Below, piece by piece: positions 35,801 to 43,100 of a DNA stretch of 64,000 nucleotides; positions within the stretch are counted from its first letter, which is position 1; every line of letters begins with the position of its first letter. A model generated the notes under the pieces. That model saw only the letters and a list, made by a program, of their open reading frames with translations, made no database searches and was not told the origin of the DNA. Source of the stretch: Ctenosaura bakeri (taxonomy: Eukaryota > Chordata > Lepidosauria > Squamata > Iguanidae); assembly GCA_948474755.1 (NCBI GenBank), contig CAOLHI010001149.1, positions 124,001 to 188,000 on the forward strand, given 5' to 3'. A program made the position numbers and the translations under genes.

Positions 35801-38253
35801 AATGTTGATGTGCAGCCTTCACAGTCTCCTGGGGGAGTTAATGCAGGGGCTTTGCCTCCCATAGTTGCCTGCCCTAGCTTAAAGGGAAGAGGAGCACCAT
35901 GCCCACTTAATCTCATTGAAGAAATAATTAGATAATTATAATAATTAAGTTGGCTCATCTTCAGGGGGAGATGGATGCAGAACTCTCCTTCTTTTAGAAC
36001 AAGTGGCTTCCCTTCTTTTTTTGTCTGTTGCTTTCTTTTCTTTGACTCATTTCTCACATTTTTCTCCTCTTGCTAGATCATTTTTGCGGATGAGTGCACA
36101 GAGGCAGAGGGCCGCCACTGGCACATGCGCCATTTTTGCTGCTTCGAGTGTGAGGAGGCACTGGGTGGTCAACGGTACATCATGAGGCAGAGCCGCCCTT
36201 ATTGCTGCCGTTGCTATGAGAGTCTCTACGCAGAGTACTGTGATGCCTGTGGGGAGCACATAGGTATGCAACCAGGCACCAGGAGGAGGGGCGGGCTATT
36301 GGCCATTCACAGTGAGCAACAGCCTTTAAGGGCCCAAATGTTCTCTGGGTTTGTGAGAGGAGGAAACCCTTGGCTGCTCCTTTAAAAAAAAATGAAGGCA
36401 GAAAAATTAAATGCAGTCCTGAATGTAACACAGTGTGTTGACCAGCCCCTTTCTAAAGGAATTTTGGGATAAATATAATATCAAACTGCCCTGGTGTTTG
36501 CCATATATGAGAAAGGTCAGAAAGGTATTTTTTTGCCTTTTTCCTCTCTTATCCAAGATTCTTAGGGTAGCGAGTGTGGCTGCCCTGAGGTGAGGGCAGG
36601 GATCTTGGCACATATCCAGGGGCAGCCCATGTTGAGAAGCAGAGATGAAATCCCCTTCCAGACCTGCTGGCCAGGGGGATGTCTCTGAATCTCCTTTCCA
36701 GCTTGAAGTAGTTTTACCAGAGCTTTGAATGGGCAGCTGGTGGAAGTGGATGTTTGCCTAAGGTGCCAATGAAGTTGGAACAGATGGCCTTTGCTGTCCT
36801 TTCCAGCTCTGTGATGTCTGTGTAATGAAGCATTTCCTTGGTTTTCCTCTCCCCTGCAGGGATTGACCAGGGCCAGATGACCTATGAGGGCCAGCACTGG
36901 CATGCCACAGACACTTGTTTCTGCTGCTCCCGCTGCCACCAGCCTCTCCTCGGGAAGCCATTCCTGCCCAAGCAAGGGCAGATCTTTTGCTCTCGGTCCT
37001 GCAGCCTGGGTGAAGACCCCAATGCTTCTGATTCCTGTGATTCAGCTTTCCAAAGTGCCCGTTCCCAGGATTCTCGGCGAGCCAGTTGGCAGCAACGGCG
37101 GGTGCAGGCCCAGCGCTCACCACCCTCCCACGTGGCCCGTTCTGTGTCCTTCGGAGGGCAGCCGGTGCTGCCTAACTCAACCCCAAGGCTCCGAAGGAGC
37201 TGGAGTGGATTGGCTGGACCTGGGGAGGAGATGCCGGTGGAAATGGAGGAGCTCTCAGATCCAGATAGCAATGGGTCAGGATGCAGCCAGAGCTGTGAGG
37301 AGCCAGTGAAATGTACTTCCCGGGGAACTTCCACTTGCCCACCACCAGCCACTGACCACCAGTCAGGACCAGGTGAGATAAAACTGGAGCTCAGAAATGT
37401 TACTCATTTTTTTTTTGACTACAGCTCTGAGAATCCCTTATCCTGCATGACTCCTCGCTGTGCTGGCTGCCTGGGTATTCTGATAGTTAACTTCTTTGAT
37501 TCTGGCTACTCTATTATCATTCCAACCCTGTGGGGTCATGGGTAGGGGGAAGGCTTCTCATTTTGTTGCCTGTGTCTCTCTAACAGTCTTGTTTCTCCTC
37601 CAGGGACTGAGATCCAGCCACGTTTCCAGCGTACCTCCCCCTTGCGCCACTCCATGCCAGAGTTGGGTATTCCCCCTTCTAAAATCCCTGACTGGAGCAG
37701 CAGTTCAGCTTCCAAGCTTCAAGCATCTGCCCGGACACGACTCAGTGAAGGAACCGAGCTGGGGACAGGGAGTTTTGCCAGGGGAGGGGTACCCCGCGTT
37801 AGTTTCCGGGAACCTCTGGTCTCAGGAGAGCCAAGCACTCCTTGTCTTGAGCAGGCCTCCATGAACACTCAGGTGCTTCAGAATGGAGGTGCCAGCCGGG
37901 GACACCCTCGTTCCACTTCAGACAACTCACTTAACTTGGGCAACCAGGGTTGGAGGCCAAGAAAGGGCACCAGGGAGGTGAGACGAGGCAACCTCTCTTA
38001 CTCAGCTTCTGAGGGTGCTTTTCCTGCCTGGCATCGACGTTATCCGCCTCGAGGATGGGACTTCAGCTCCTCTGACTCCTCTGATTCCTCCTCAGAGGAG
38101 GAAGGCTACTTTCTGGGTGAGCCTATACCTTTGCCCCCCCACCTCCGAGCTGGGACTACCGCCACAGAGGCTGCACCATCTACTGACTCTACACGTAAAC
38201 AGCAGCGCCGAAGACTGCGGGTTGTCCGGGATAAGAACTGCGTTGTGGCATAA
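4890..38253 (+). CDS. PRICKLE3: PRICKLE3, prickle planar cell polarity protein 3 (complete, 9 coding exons)
   Basis: Coding exons are 4890-4931, 11605-11690, 13920-14103, 20126-20239, 27989-28126, 34203-34406, 36077-36263, 36860-37372 and 37604-38253. All introns are GT/AG, and the joined 2118 nt give 705 codons plus TAA. Order: a short basic N-terminus ([10 protein letters not shown]), a Cys/His-rich segment (about 15-60), a PET domain (about 80-180), LIM1 (C186 to about 243), LIM2 (C251 to about 302), LIM3 (C311 to about 366), a low-complexity Ser/Arg/Glu tail and a terminal CVVA CaaX box at 702-705. The N-terminus, the motif [19 protein letters not shown] and the end RDKNCVVA match PRICKLE3 rather than PRICKLE1/2, whose CaaX boxes end in Ser. 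Prickle proteins are core planar-cell-polarity scaffolds that bind Vangl and Dishevelled; human PRICKLE3 has also been linked to mitochondrial ATP synthase. Human PRICKLE3 is about 615 residues; the extra length here lies in the tail. Identity is very secure; exon 1 is the least constrained part. Confidence 0.95.
5795..5905. mobile_element. Short palindromic hAT-like MITE
   Basis: ttggacgacaactcccatca and, in reverse, gggtttgtagtccaacac form terminal inverted arms. Relatives of this abundant family occur near 13691, 46289, 55821, 58215, 59530 and 63220. Confidence 0.6.
6029..6100 (+). repeat. 72-bp dispersed repeat, copy 1
   Basis: Near-identical (about two mismatches) to 7996-8067, same orientation, 1.97 kb apart. 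Begins actcttgtgcttagaagcag and ends near tcaagact-atggaact. No coding or known repeat identity recognised. Confidence 0.85.
6687..6730. repeat. (GATT)n run followed by an AT-rich palindrome
   Basis: About six GATT units are followed by two ataatacgtattat-type inverted units. Confidence 0.85.
6880..7078. mobile_element. Fold-back MITE, old copy
   Basis: cacacaattatagcacttcc and ggaatcctggggtt on the left are answered by ccaggattctgtaggatg and a degenerate right end. Arms are clearly diverged and the spacer includes ccagagagcctcagtgcctc, as in other old copies. Confidence 0.6.
7996..8067 (+). repeat. 72-bp dispersed repeat, copy 2
   Basis: Partner of 6029-6100. Sequence on either side of the two copies is unrelated, so the unit is dispersed and not part of a larger duplication. 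Confidence 0.85.
11605..11690 (+). CDS. PRICKLE3: PRICKLE3 coding exon 2
   Basis: The acceptor cacaccag precedes [20 protein letters not shown]..., and the exon ends GGATGGAG at a GTAGGA donor (phase 2). It codes residues 15-43. The segment has a CxxC-x3-C pattern and matches the PRICKLE3 N-terminal Cys/His-rich region ([19 protein letters not shown]). Confidence 0.93.
11838..11871. repeat. (TC)n microsatellite
   Basis: About 17 uninterrupted TC units, followed by more pyrimidine-rich sequence. Confidence 0.95.
13690..13795. mobile_element. Short palindromic hAT-like MITE
   Basis: Inverted arms: tgcaactcccaccattcctc on the left and agtgggagttgcgcttcaac on the right, then aacatctggaggggtggcac. 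It lies 125 bp before exon 3. Confidence 0.65.
13920..14103 (+). CDS. PRICKLE3: PRICKLE3 coding exon 3 (start of PET domain)
   Basis: The acceptor is catctgcag and the donor CAG/GTGATG, leaving phase 0. It codes residues 44-104, beginning [15 protein letters not shown] and running through [20 protein letters not shown] into the PET domain. This is among the most conserved parts of the prickle family. Confidence 0.97.
14341..14725. mobile_element. Pogo/Tigger-like non-autonomous DNA transposon
   Basis: Starts cagtcagccatccacatttg and ends gcgaatgtggagggaggactg in inverted orientation; TA dinucleotides flank both sides (14339-14340, 14726-14727), the target duplication of the Tc1/mariner-pogo group. 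A relative is at 43907-44373. No transposase frame remains. Confidence 0.8.
14745..14848 (-). repeat. Inverted copy of a nearby LINE end, flanked by a 26-bp direct duplication
   Basis: These 104 bp are the reverse complement of 15309-15412 with about three mismatches. The insert is bracketed by identical 26-bp sequences at 14716-14741 and 14846-14871, the first of which includes the right end of the pogo-like element. The source is the end of the LINE open frame 500 bp downstream. Confidence 0.9.
15095..15665 (+). repeat. L2-like non-LTR retrotransposon, 3' end
   Basis: An open frame at 15108-15413 has the C-terminal signature of L2/CR1-type ORF2 proteins ([48 protein letters not shown]). 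It is followed by a 3' UTR ending aaggcgggatattaataaaa, a typical squamate LINE tail. It is 5'-truncated and inactive. Confidence 0.75.
15845..16016. mobile_element. Inverted-repeat MITE (ggttgcca family)
   Basis: Left agggttgccaaatgaaaaac and tctttaatggttgtatggaa are inverted in the right half (tatacaactattaaaggtac, ttgtttttcacctgggaacc). The centre carries gacaagcaacacctgctgac. A second copy is at 23009-23178. Confidence 0.75.
16594..16791 (+). repeat. tRNA-derived SINE, full copy
   Basis: cagcatggtgcagtggtttg, then tggaaacccactgagtgacc, and the tail ttggaaacaacttgaaggca plus cacaacaatg. Same family as 1128-1322. Confidence 0.8.
17976..18015. repeat. (ATTT)n microsatellite
   Basis: About ten TTTA units followed by an antisense LINE/SINE-type tail (atatcccatctttctcccaa). 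Confidence 0.95.
18341..18900 (-). repeat. Antisense L2-like LINE 3' region fragment
   Basis: Contains aggtttacaaaaccaaaaat with an A-rich tail region, then agagggttccaccaactgtg, sequence typical of the 3' end of squamate L2-type LINEs read in reverse. Boundaries are approximate. Confidence 0.45.
19340..19427 (+). repeat. Tandem duplication of about 45 bp
   Basis: taatgggagttgtcccc, then aaaacatctgctataaatcc, occurs twice back to back with almost no difference. Confidence 0.9.
19855..20075 (-). repeat. 5S-type SINE, antisense
   Basis: Tail gttgacttatggcaacccca comes first and the 5S-like head (agattccaagatcaaatggg) last, so the copy is antisense. It ends about 50 bp before exon 4 of PRICKLE3. 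Confidence 0.65.
20126..20239 (+). CDS. PRICKLE3: PRICKLE3 coding exon 4 (PET domain)
   Basis: Thirty-eight codons (residues 105-142), [20 protein letters not shown]... to [11 protein letters not shown], lie between ttcaactttcag and a GTAAGA donor, phase 0 at both ends. This is the conserved core of the PET domain. An antisense 5S-type SINE ends about 50 bp upstream of the acceptor. Confidence 0.97.
20647..21510 (-). repeat. CR1 LINE, antisense, 5'-truncated
   Basis: Left edge tcatagagttggaagagatc is the CR1 3' end in reverse; the remainder encodes, on the minus strand, the CR1 ORF2 C-terminus (for example [18 protein letters not shown]), with stops and frame breaks. This is the classic sauropsid LINE. 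It is inactive. Confidence 0.9.
23009..23178. mobile_element. Inverted-repeat MITE (ggttgcca family), second copy
   Basis: acttgccagagtgaaaactg on the left is answered by attttcagtctggcaaacct on the right; the centre contains gacaagcaacacttgctgga, as in 15845-16016. Confidence 0.7.
27989..28126 (+). CDS. PRICKLE3: PRICKLE3 coding exon 5 (PET-LIM junction)
   Basis: Forty-six codons (residues 143-188), [11 protein letters not shown]... to [11 protein letters not shown], lie between cctttttccag and a GTACTG donor. It holds the end of the PET domain ([14 protein letters not shown]) and the first zinc ligand of LIM1 (C186). A 29-bp-stem hairpin begins 80 bp into the following intron. Confidence 0.96.
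28206..28283 (+). repeat. 78-nt stem-loop (29-bp stem, 20-nt loop)
   Basis: 28206-28234 pairs with 28255-28283 with one position that would be a G-U wobble or mismatch. The stem includes aaccaagcttcagtgtt. Size and shape resemble a microRNA precursor, but a tiny MITE relic would look the same; no known microRNA is recognised. Confidence 0.85.
29931..30003 (+). other. Signal-peptide-like mini-exon inside the hAT element (possible captured exon)
   Basis: An ATG in a strong context (ctggccATGg) opens 24 codons with a proline-rich head and a hydrophobic [10 protein letters not shown], then a GTGCGT donor in phase 1. Secreted and membrane protein genes commonly have first exons of this kind. I do not recognise the gene. 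The capture is inference; the frame also continues open past the donor. Confidence 0.35.
30207..30451 (+). repeat. Diverged direct repeats inside the hAT cargo
   Basis: agagttgctt followed by a ggggcgagtgagcagccggg-like segment occurs at 30207-30249 and again at 30410-30451. A related gagggcttcccattcaggg box after a CA run occurs at about 29769, 30163 and 30308. Confidence 0.7.
30268..30307. repeat. (AC)n microsatellite
   Basis: About 19 AC units inside the hAT element; shorter CA runs at 29745-29765 and 30141-30158 stand in equivalent positions of the internal repeat. Confidence 0.95.
30774..30927. mobile_element. Fold-back MITE nested in the hAT element
   Basis: Arms of 76 bp meet around a 2-bp spacer at ttgcagtt-ca-aactgcaa. 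The inner 50 bp differ at about one position, and both arms carry the private variant ctttcaccatcctatgg. The outer right end is more diverged (aaataacc). Confidence 0.88.
31681..31882. mobile_element. Fold-back MITE with possible 3-bp target duplication
   Basis: Starts ggccatttccatgctaca and ends gtgtgcaaatcgcc; tct stands on both sides (31678-31680, 31883-31885). The spacer contains ccaaagagttctctggctga, seen also in the copies at 40133 and 48365. Confidence 0.8.
32841..32896. repeat. Compound (TC)n(AC)n microsatellite
   Basis: TC units switch to AC units through ctgtcac. Confidence 0.95.
34203..34406 (+). CDS. PRICKLE3: PRICKLE3 coding exon 6 (LIM1)
   Basis: Sixty-eight codons (residues 189-256) lie between tttgttggcag and a GTGAGG donor. 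The exon carries most of LIM1, [18 protein letters not shown] through [10 protein letters not shown] and YCGRHHAE, and the first CxxC of LIM2 (CEACDE). The expected zinc-binding Cys/His pattern is intact. Confidence 0.97.
34505..34695 (+). repeat. tRNA-derived SINE
   Basis: agagtggtgtagtggtttga, a degenerate box B region (ggttcaaagccag), tactgggtgaccttaggcaa and ttgccaagaaaaccccatga. It is truncated before the usual tail, where a tandem duplication begins. Confidence 0.75.
34697..34800 (+). repeat. Tandem duplication of about 60 bp
   Basis: ataaggaggaatccttataa, then ggaggaatcaaacaacagcc, occurs twice, starting near 34697 and 34757, with a short ttccataaggattcc link. Confidence 0.9.
36077..36263 (+). 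CDS. PRICKLE3: PRICKLE3 coding exon 7 (LIM2, start of LIM3)
   Basis: The acceptor is ttgctag; the exon ends CACATAG at a GTATGC donor in phase 1. It codes residues 257-318: [25 protein letters not shown], then YCDACGEHI, the first Cys pair of LIM3. H275, C278 and C281 are in LIM register. Confidence 0.97.
36860..37372 (+). CDS. PRICKLE3: PRICKLE3 coding exon 8 (LIM3 and start of tail)
   Basis: The acceptor is cccctgcag and the donor CCAG/GTGAGA, phase 1. Residues 319-489 complete LIM3 ([16 protein letters not shown] ... [10 protein letters not shown]), then enter a Ser/Pro-rich tail with basic patches ([17 protein letters not shown]) and an acidic stretch ([12 protein letters not shown]). 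The tail is less conserved but follows in frame from the LIM domain. Confidence 0.96.
37604..38253 (+). CDS. PRICKLE3: PRICKLE3 terminal coding exon 9 with CaaX box
   Basis: The acceptor is ttctcctccag; residues 490-705 end at TAA 38251-38253. Recognisable PRICKLE3 features are [19 protein letters not shown], a serine/aspartate run ([19 protein letters not shown]), IPLPPHL and RDKNCVVA. The last four residues form a CaaX prenylation signal; Ala at the final position predicts farnesylation, the known membrane anchor of prickle proteins. The preceding intron (37373-37603) is only 231 bp. Confidence 0.97.
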
Positions 38254-38359
38254 CCCTGACCCTTATCTTGTAGGTTTGGGACATAATGAGCCAGTGTCAA
38301 ATCAGGATTGCTGGCTTATTGAAACCATTAATTGTTGACCATTCTGTGGGAGGTAGGGT

Positions 38360-38668
38360 CTAAAATTTGACCTGGGACCACTGACTGTTGCTTCTTCCAC
38401 TATGACTTCTTTAACTCATGGTCCTTTTCCAGATATCCTCCTCAGTAAGTGACCTCTTCATCATGACCATTGAAATCTTCTACCTTTCCTCAGGGACACT
38501 TTAGCACTGGCTTTTCCATGGTGACCTTTGACCGTTTAGATGTGTGACCCTCTGTGATGAATCTTGAACTCCTCCTGTCTGTGGTGATCTTGGAAGTTTG
38601 GCTGTGTTTATTTTCCATTGTGGCCTTTTGACCTTTCAACTGTGACCTCTTGAATACACACTGACCCG

Positions 38669-38704
<36 letters not shown>

Positions 38705-38930
38705 GTTCTTCTTCTTCTTCTTCTTCTTCTTCTTCTTCTTCTTCTTCTTCTTCTTCTTCTTCTACTGTTAAGAGTTGATGGTCTTTAAAAACTCTCTGCA
38801 CTGTGCTCTCTGTGAGCTTCAAACTGCAATTTCTTACCTGGGAATCCTTGAACTCTGTTTTGACCTTTCCACTGTGACCTCTGAATTTTTGTCACCTCTC
38901 TCCTGGGTGGACCTTTTGATCATTCAAGTT
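38360..38930 (+). repeat. Degenerate repeat rich in TGACCT half-sites
   Basis: At least eight tgacc(t/c/a) sites occur, such as near 38352, 38453, 38522, 38546, 38643, 38862 and 38876, often as ctgtgacctct or ttgacctttc. The site at 38522-38533 reads TGACCTTTGACC, the reverse of a DR1 nuclear-receptor element. Confidence 0.55.
38668..38763 (+). repeat. (GTT)12-(TTC)19 microsatellite
   Basis: Twelve GTT units (38668-38703) pass into about nineteen TTC units (38706-38762). Read on the minus strand it is (GAA)n(AAC)n. It lies in the presumed PRICKLE3 3' UTR. Confidence 0.97.
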
Positions 38931-39188
38931 GCCATTATTAATGTAAGCATGTAACAAGGTTGTGTGGTTTTGAGCTTTGAGGTGTGTTTTCTCTATAAGA
39001 AAGTTATTGGATTAAGTGTGTGTTGGGGTGGGTGGGATTGAATTCCATTCCTTAACTGGTACAGTGTCCCGCTCTGTTGAATATGGGCATTCAGTGGGCA
39101 GAGTCAAAAGCTACTTTTGCGCATTAGAACTCAGGCCATTTCCACATTGCACTGTTGTAGTGCTGCTATTCTGCTTTCAATATCCTAT

Positions 39189-40132
39189 TGTTAGGGTGGA
39201 TAAACAAACCACACCCCAGGTGGAGCACGGAGTTGACTTGATCCCCCAAAAGCAAGGTACAGGAAGGTAGAAAAGAGAAGGAAGGACAGACATGCACACA
39301 TACAACTTTGGTCAAAGCAGCCCAGGAAGGATGATTTATTATTTGAGACTTCCCTTCTTAAACCATTTTTATGTTTAAAGAATGCTTACAGAAAAGAAAA
39401 GAGTCGTGCACCAGCATAAACAGAGTCACAGCTTGTACATGTGTTACATTCTATCTGATCCTTACCTTCCCAAGTCTACATGACCCTGTTACATCCTAGG
39501 TCATAGAATCAGAGAGCTGGAAGAGATCCCAGGGGCCATCCAGTTCAACCCTGCTATGTAGGAACACACACGAAAGCATTCCCAACAGATGACCATGTAG
39601 TCTCTGCTTAAAAACCTCCAAAGAAGGAGGTTCTACCACACTCGGAGGCAGCATATTCCACTGCTGGACAGCTCTGACCATCAGGAAGTTCTTCTTGAGG
39701 TTCAGGTGGAATCTCCTTTCCTGTAGTTTGAATCCATTGCTCCTTGTCCTGGTCTCTGGAGCAGCAGAAAACAAGCCCTCTCCCTCCACACATCATCCCT
39801 TCAAATATTTAAACATGGCTATTGTGTCCCCTCCTAACCGTCACTTCTGCAGACTAAACATACCCAGCTCCCTAAGCTGTTCCTCATAGGGCATGGCTTC
39901 CAGACCCTTCGCCAGTTTGGTCACCCTCATTCTTAAAGATATCGCTGACATTTCAAGAGTCCTTCACTTGCACATAACTGATTATAAAAGGGGGCAAAGC
40001 AGAATAAACAATTCTAAAGCAAGGTTGTTTGATGAGCTCTGGATGTCTAAAATGCCAATTAATATCACCGTTAATTGTTATCAAGTATTAAATCTATAGC
40101 AAGCTACAGAGCCCCAACTTTCAGGCCTAACA
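39189..40132 (+). mobile_element. Solo LTR of an endogenous retrovirus-like element
   Basis: Begins tgttagggtgg and ends caggcctaaca, giving inverted TGTTAGG/CCTAACA termini, and is flanked by the 4-bp duplication ctat (39185-39188, 40133-40136). A TATA box (tataaa, 39984-39989) and a polyadenylation signal (aataaa, 40003-40008) stand in the order expected of an LTR, which fixes the + orientation. A CR1 is inserted in the upstream (U3) part. No internal viral genes remain. Confidence 0.82.
39500..39935 (-). repeat. CR1 LINE, antisense, nested in the LTR
   Basis: Left edge tcatagaatcagagagctgg is the CR1 3' end in reverse; it follows the same course as 20647-21510 (ccactgctggacagctctga, caggaagttcttcttgaggt) and stops near 39935. 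It is 5'-truncated. Confidence 0.88.
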
Positions 40133-43100
40133 CTATGGAATCCTGGGGTTTGCAGCTTAGGGAGGGGCCTTTAAGAATTCTCATCCAGAGAGCTCTTTGT
40201 CCTCAGTAGGCTACAAACTGCAGAATTCCACAGGGTATTGAAAGTGGAATAATAGCACTATAACAGTGTATATTATAGAATCTCCCTGCCTGTGCTGGCT
40301 GGGGGGTTCTGTGAGCTGTAGTCCCCTCCCTACAAAAGCCCCACTTTTTCTGAGCTCTGACTCGGAGCCAACAACAGATCCTTCCAGTCTTACTGATACT
40401 GTTCTTCTCTTTTCCTCCAGCCTGTCTTTTTGCACTTTGTGCTCATTTCTCAAGTTTCCAGTTTTTAACAATTTGTTTTGTTTTCTAATTAAGAGTTTTA
40501 ATTTAAGTGAACTTTGAATAAAAATATATGAAGATCTTCTTGTGCTGCTGCATTGGATAGTTACATGGTGCTAGGGCTTAAGAAACCTGAGCAGGTGGAG
40601 AGGTGACATGTGAAGGTATTTGTACTCTGCGTGTTCAGGGGTGGCAAGTGGAGAAATAATCTAGCAGCAATGCTCTTGTGGCTTGTGGAGACATTTGTGC
40701 CCCAGCATGCTGAGTAGCGGAAATGGTTCTCATAGTACATTAAAGGCACAATAAAAGGAGTCTTTGTTGACATCTGTATCTCATTTTGGACCAGGTAGGA
40801 AATCATATAAAACACATCTGTAGGTGTCAAAACAAAACTGTTTACTGTTTCATAACCAAGCCACTGGAAGCTAGTCCAACCAAATGTATTTATTTTTGAA
40901 ATGCCCTTCCTCTGACAACTCATAGTGAGTCATTACGAAGGAAATATACTTACTATGTTTGGAATTGCTCCTTCTTCCAAGAGTTCTTCCTTTACCACAG
41001 TAAACTCTTTGTGAGAAATGTTGCTGGTTTTGGAGGATTCAGATTGCCATCTTTGCATCTGTGCATTTATCTTTGCAACCATATGAGCTAGGAAGTGGGT
41101 GATTTTGTTCTTAAAATCTAATTAATGAAAGCTCCAATTGCTAGTATGCTGCGTATTTTGTGCATCTGCAGAAATGTAGAACGCATAACAGTCTGGCTTA
41201 ACTTGCAGTGCTAAGGACACAACAAAACTTTCTTCCGATGACTCAGTTGTACCATATACTGACTGACGAGTTACACCTCGGTGATTTTGTTTAAGTAGCG
41301 CTTGCGCGTGTGAACTTGCAGCCAAAATGTATTGTTGCACAAGAGGTGGGAAAAATACAGTGCTATCTCCAGAGCTCATTCATTTCCCATGATTAAGCTG
41401 GATCCAGCCAAGCTCTGCTCTAAATCAGGTTTGTGCTCTGCAAAGAATTTTCCTCCCTCTATACTGCCAGCCCTGTGTCTCTGTTTGCACTTTCACACAC
41501 AACGCATACACACCAACAGTGCCATCACATAATGCACCATGCCCTAGCATAGTTCCACCCACAGAGAATGCTTCAGTAGTTGGGGCTAAAAATTCTCATC
41601 ATGTGGCTGCCATTCTGACATTTTCTACTTTATGTAAAACTATGTGGTGGCAGTGCAATATGATTATTCATAGTCTTAGAAACTAGGAGGAGAACCACCA
41701 ATTTGCATATTGTACATTTGCATTGGTAAAATATTTTTAACTTGGATACCCAAATTGATGGCCTTTGCCTATATGTGTATTTTTGCTTTGCTCAGTTCAT
41801 TTGTATTTTACTTTATCCAAAGAAGGCAGACAACAAATACAGGGACATTGTCTCTCATTTTTTGGGCTGAGTAAACCTCTCAAGAAGGTAGATGGAGGGA
41901 AATTTCAGAACATAAGCCAAAGGTAGCTTTGGCCTAGCTGATTGATAGCAGTTTGCCCAGACCCTCTCATGAGCTTCAGTCACTGTTTTAGATCCTGAGA
42001 CTGACTTCATGAATGATCCCATACTCTAAGGCTGAGATCATGCATCATGTGGGTGGAATGTACTGTTTTGTCTACTCAGTGTGAATCCCATCTTCTTTTT
42101 TCGTAGCTTCCACATGTCAGGAAGCACTGCCACAGCCATTTGCTGGCCAGCTGCGAGAACAGACAGAAGCATCTTGCTGGAGATTGGAGAGGCAACGTCA
42201 GCTCTCTTCTCCCTGTCACTTCCAACCATTCCTTTCCCAGGCCATAAAGTACCATGTCAGTGCATCCTGGCTCATGGAAGCTGAGGACAGTGGATTGTGT
42301 GCAAGGAGGTAATCAAATACTTCCTTCACAAGATCTAAAAAAGGGAAATAATGGATGTGCAATCTGGGGTTATGTCAAAAACATATTCCAACCTATGTGT
42401 GCTGCTTTGTTTTCTTTAAAAAAAGTCCAGTGGCACCTTAAAGACGAATAAGGTTTATCTGGACAGCAGCCCACTTCATCAGATGCAGACCACAAAAGTT
42501 TATGCCATGTACTTACCCTTTAAGTTGTGGTTAGACTCTTTGTTATTGTTTTTGCTGTGATACCTCCCCCTTTGGAGTTCTTTTTTTATTAGTCTCCACA
42601 AATGGAAAATATTAAAAAACATTGCATTATGGATCAGAAATCAAAGCACAGTGGTAGTTGTGGCTTGAAGTAAGACATGGGACGGGAGATAGTCCCAGTG
42701 TGAACAATTCTAGATAGAGTGGCTCATTTTAACAATTGTACTTATCATGCTTATGCCTCTGCTTTTAGTCTGGGGAGATCCACACATGTGGAATGGTTTG
42801 AAAGCAGCCATTGGCAACTGGTCAAGGTTTCTTGCCTGGCCAAGGTCTTCATTCCCAAGCCAGTAGTAAGAGCCATAACAGTTTTGCTCCTCCCAGAAGG
42901 TTACCCCTTATAAACAGAAGTTGTCATGATGACTGTGGAGAACCTGCATTTGGCTTGCAGATGGTCTGGGACAGGGAAGCATGGAAACATGGAAATGAAC
43001 AAGGAATTGATATAGCTCTTGAAAGGCTTTCCCTCCCTCTAGGCAACTGGCTTTTTTAGAACATCCATGAGATAGCAACAAGATATTTGACTGAAATCCT

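Larger units (their letters stand above)
34407..36076 (+). other. PRICKLE3: PRICKLE3 intron 6
   Basis: 1.7 kb. Contains a tRNA-type SINE (34505-34695) and a short tandem duplication (34697-34800), otherwise unremarkable. Confidence 0.8.
39134..40271. mobile_element. Fold-back MITE split by an LTR insertion
   Basis: 39134-39188 (ggccatttccacattgcact ... ttcaatatcctat) and 40133-40271 (ctatggaatcctggggtttg ... gaataatagcactataacag) are the two halves of one fold-back MITE. The LTR at 39189-40132 separates them. Removing the LTR and one copy of ctat restores the expected junction. Confidence 0.85.
38254..40522 (+). other. PRICKLE3: PRICKLE3 3' UTR / downstream region (extent inferred)
   Basis: No AATAAA occurs in the first 1.7 kb after the stop codon. 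The first canonical signals are at 40003-40008, inside the solo LTR, and 40517-40522. The region holds a run of TGACC half-sites (about 38360-38930), a (GTT)12-(TTC)19 microsatellite and a nested stack of mobile elements. The real 3' end may use a non-canonical signal or the LTR signal; transcript data would be needed to place it. Confidence 0.4.

Noticed and set aside
37373..37545. Read-through of PRICKLE3 intron 8 as an alternative coding end
   Set aside because: The frame stops after about 57 codons, while the next exon carries the conserved tail and CaaX box with good splice sites.
38668..38763. Glutamate-rich/threonine-rich minus-strand protein segment
   Set aside because: It is the translation of the microsatellite.
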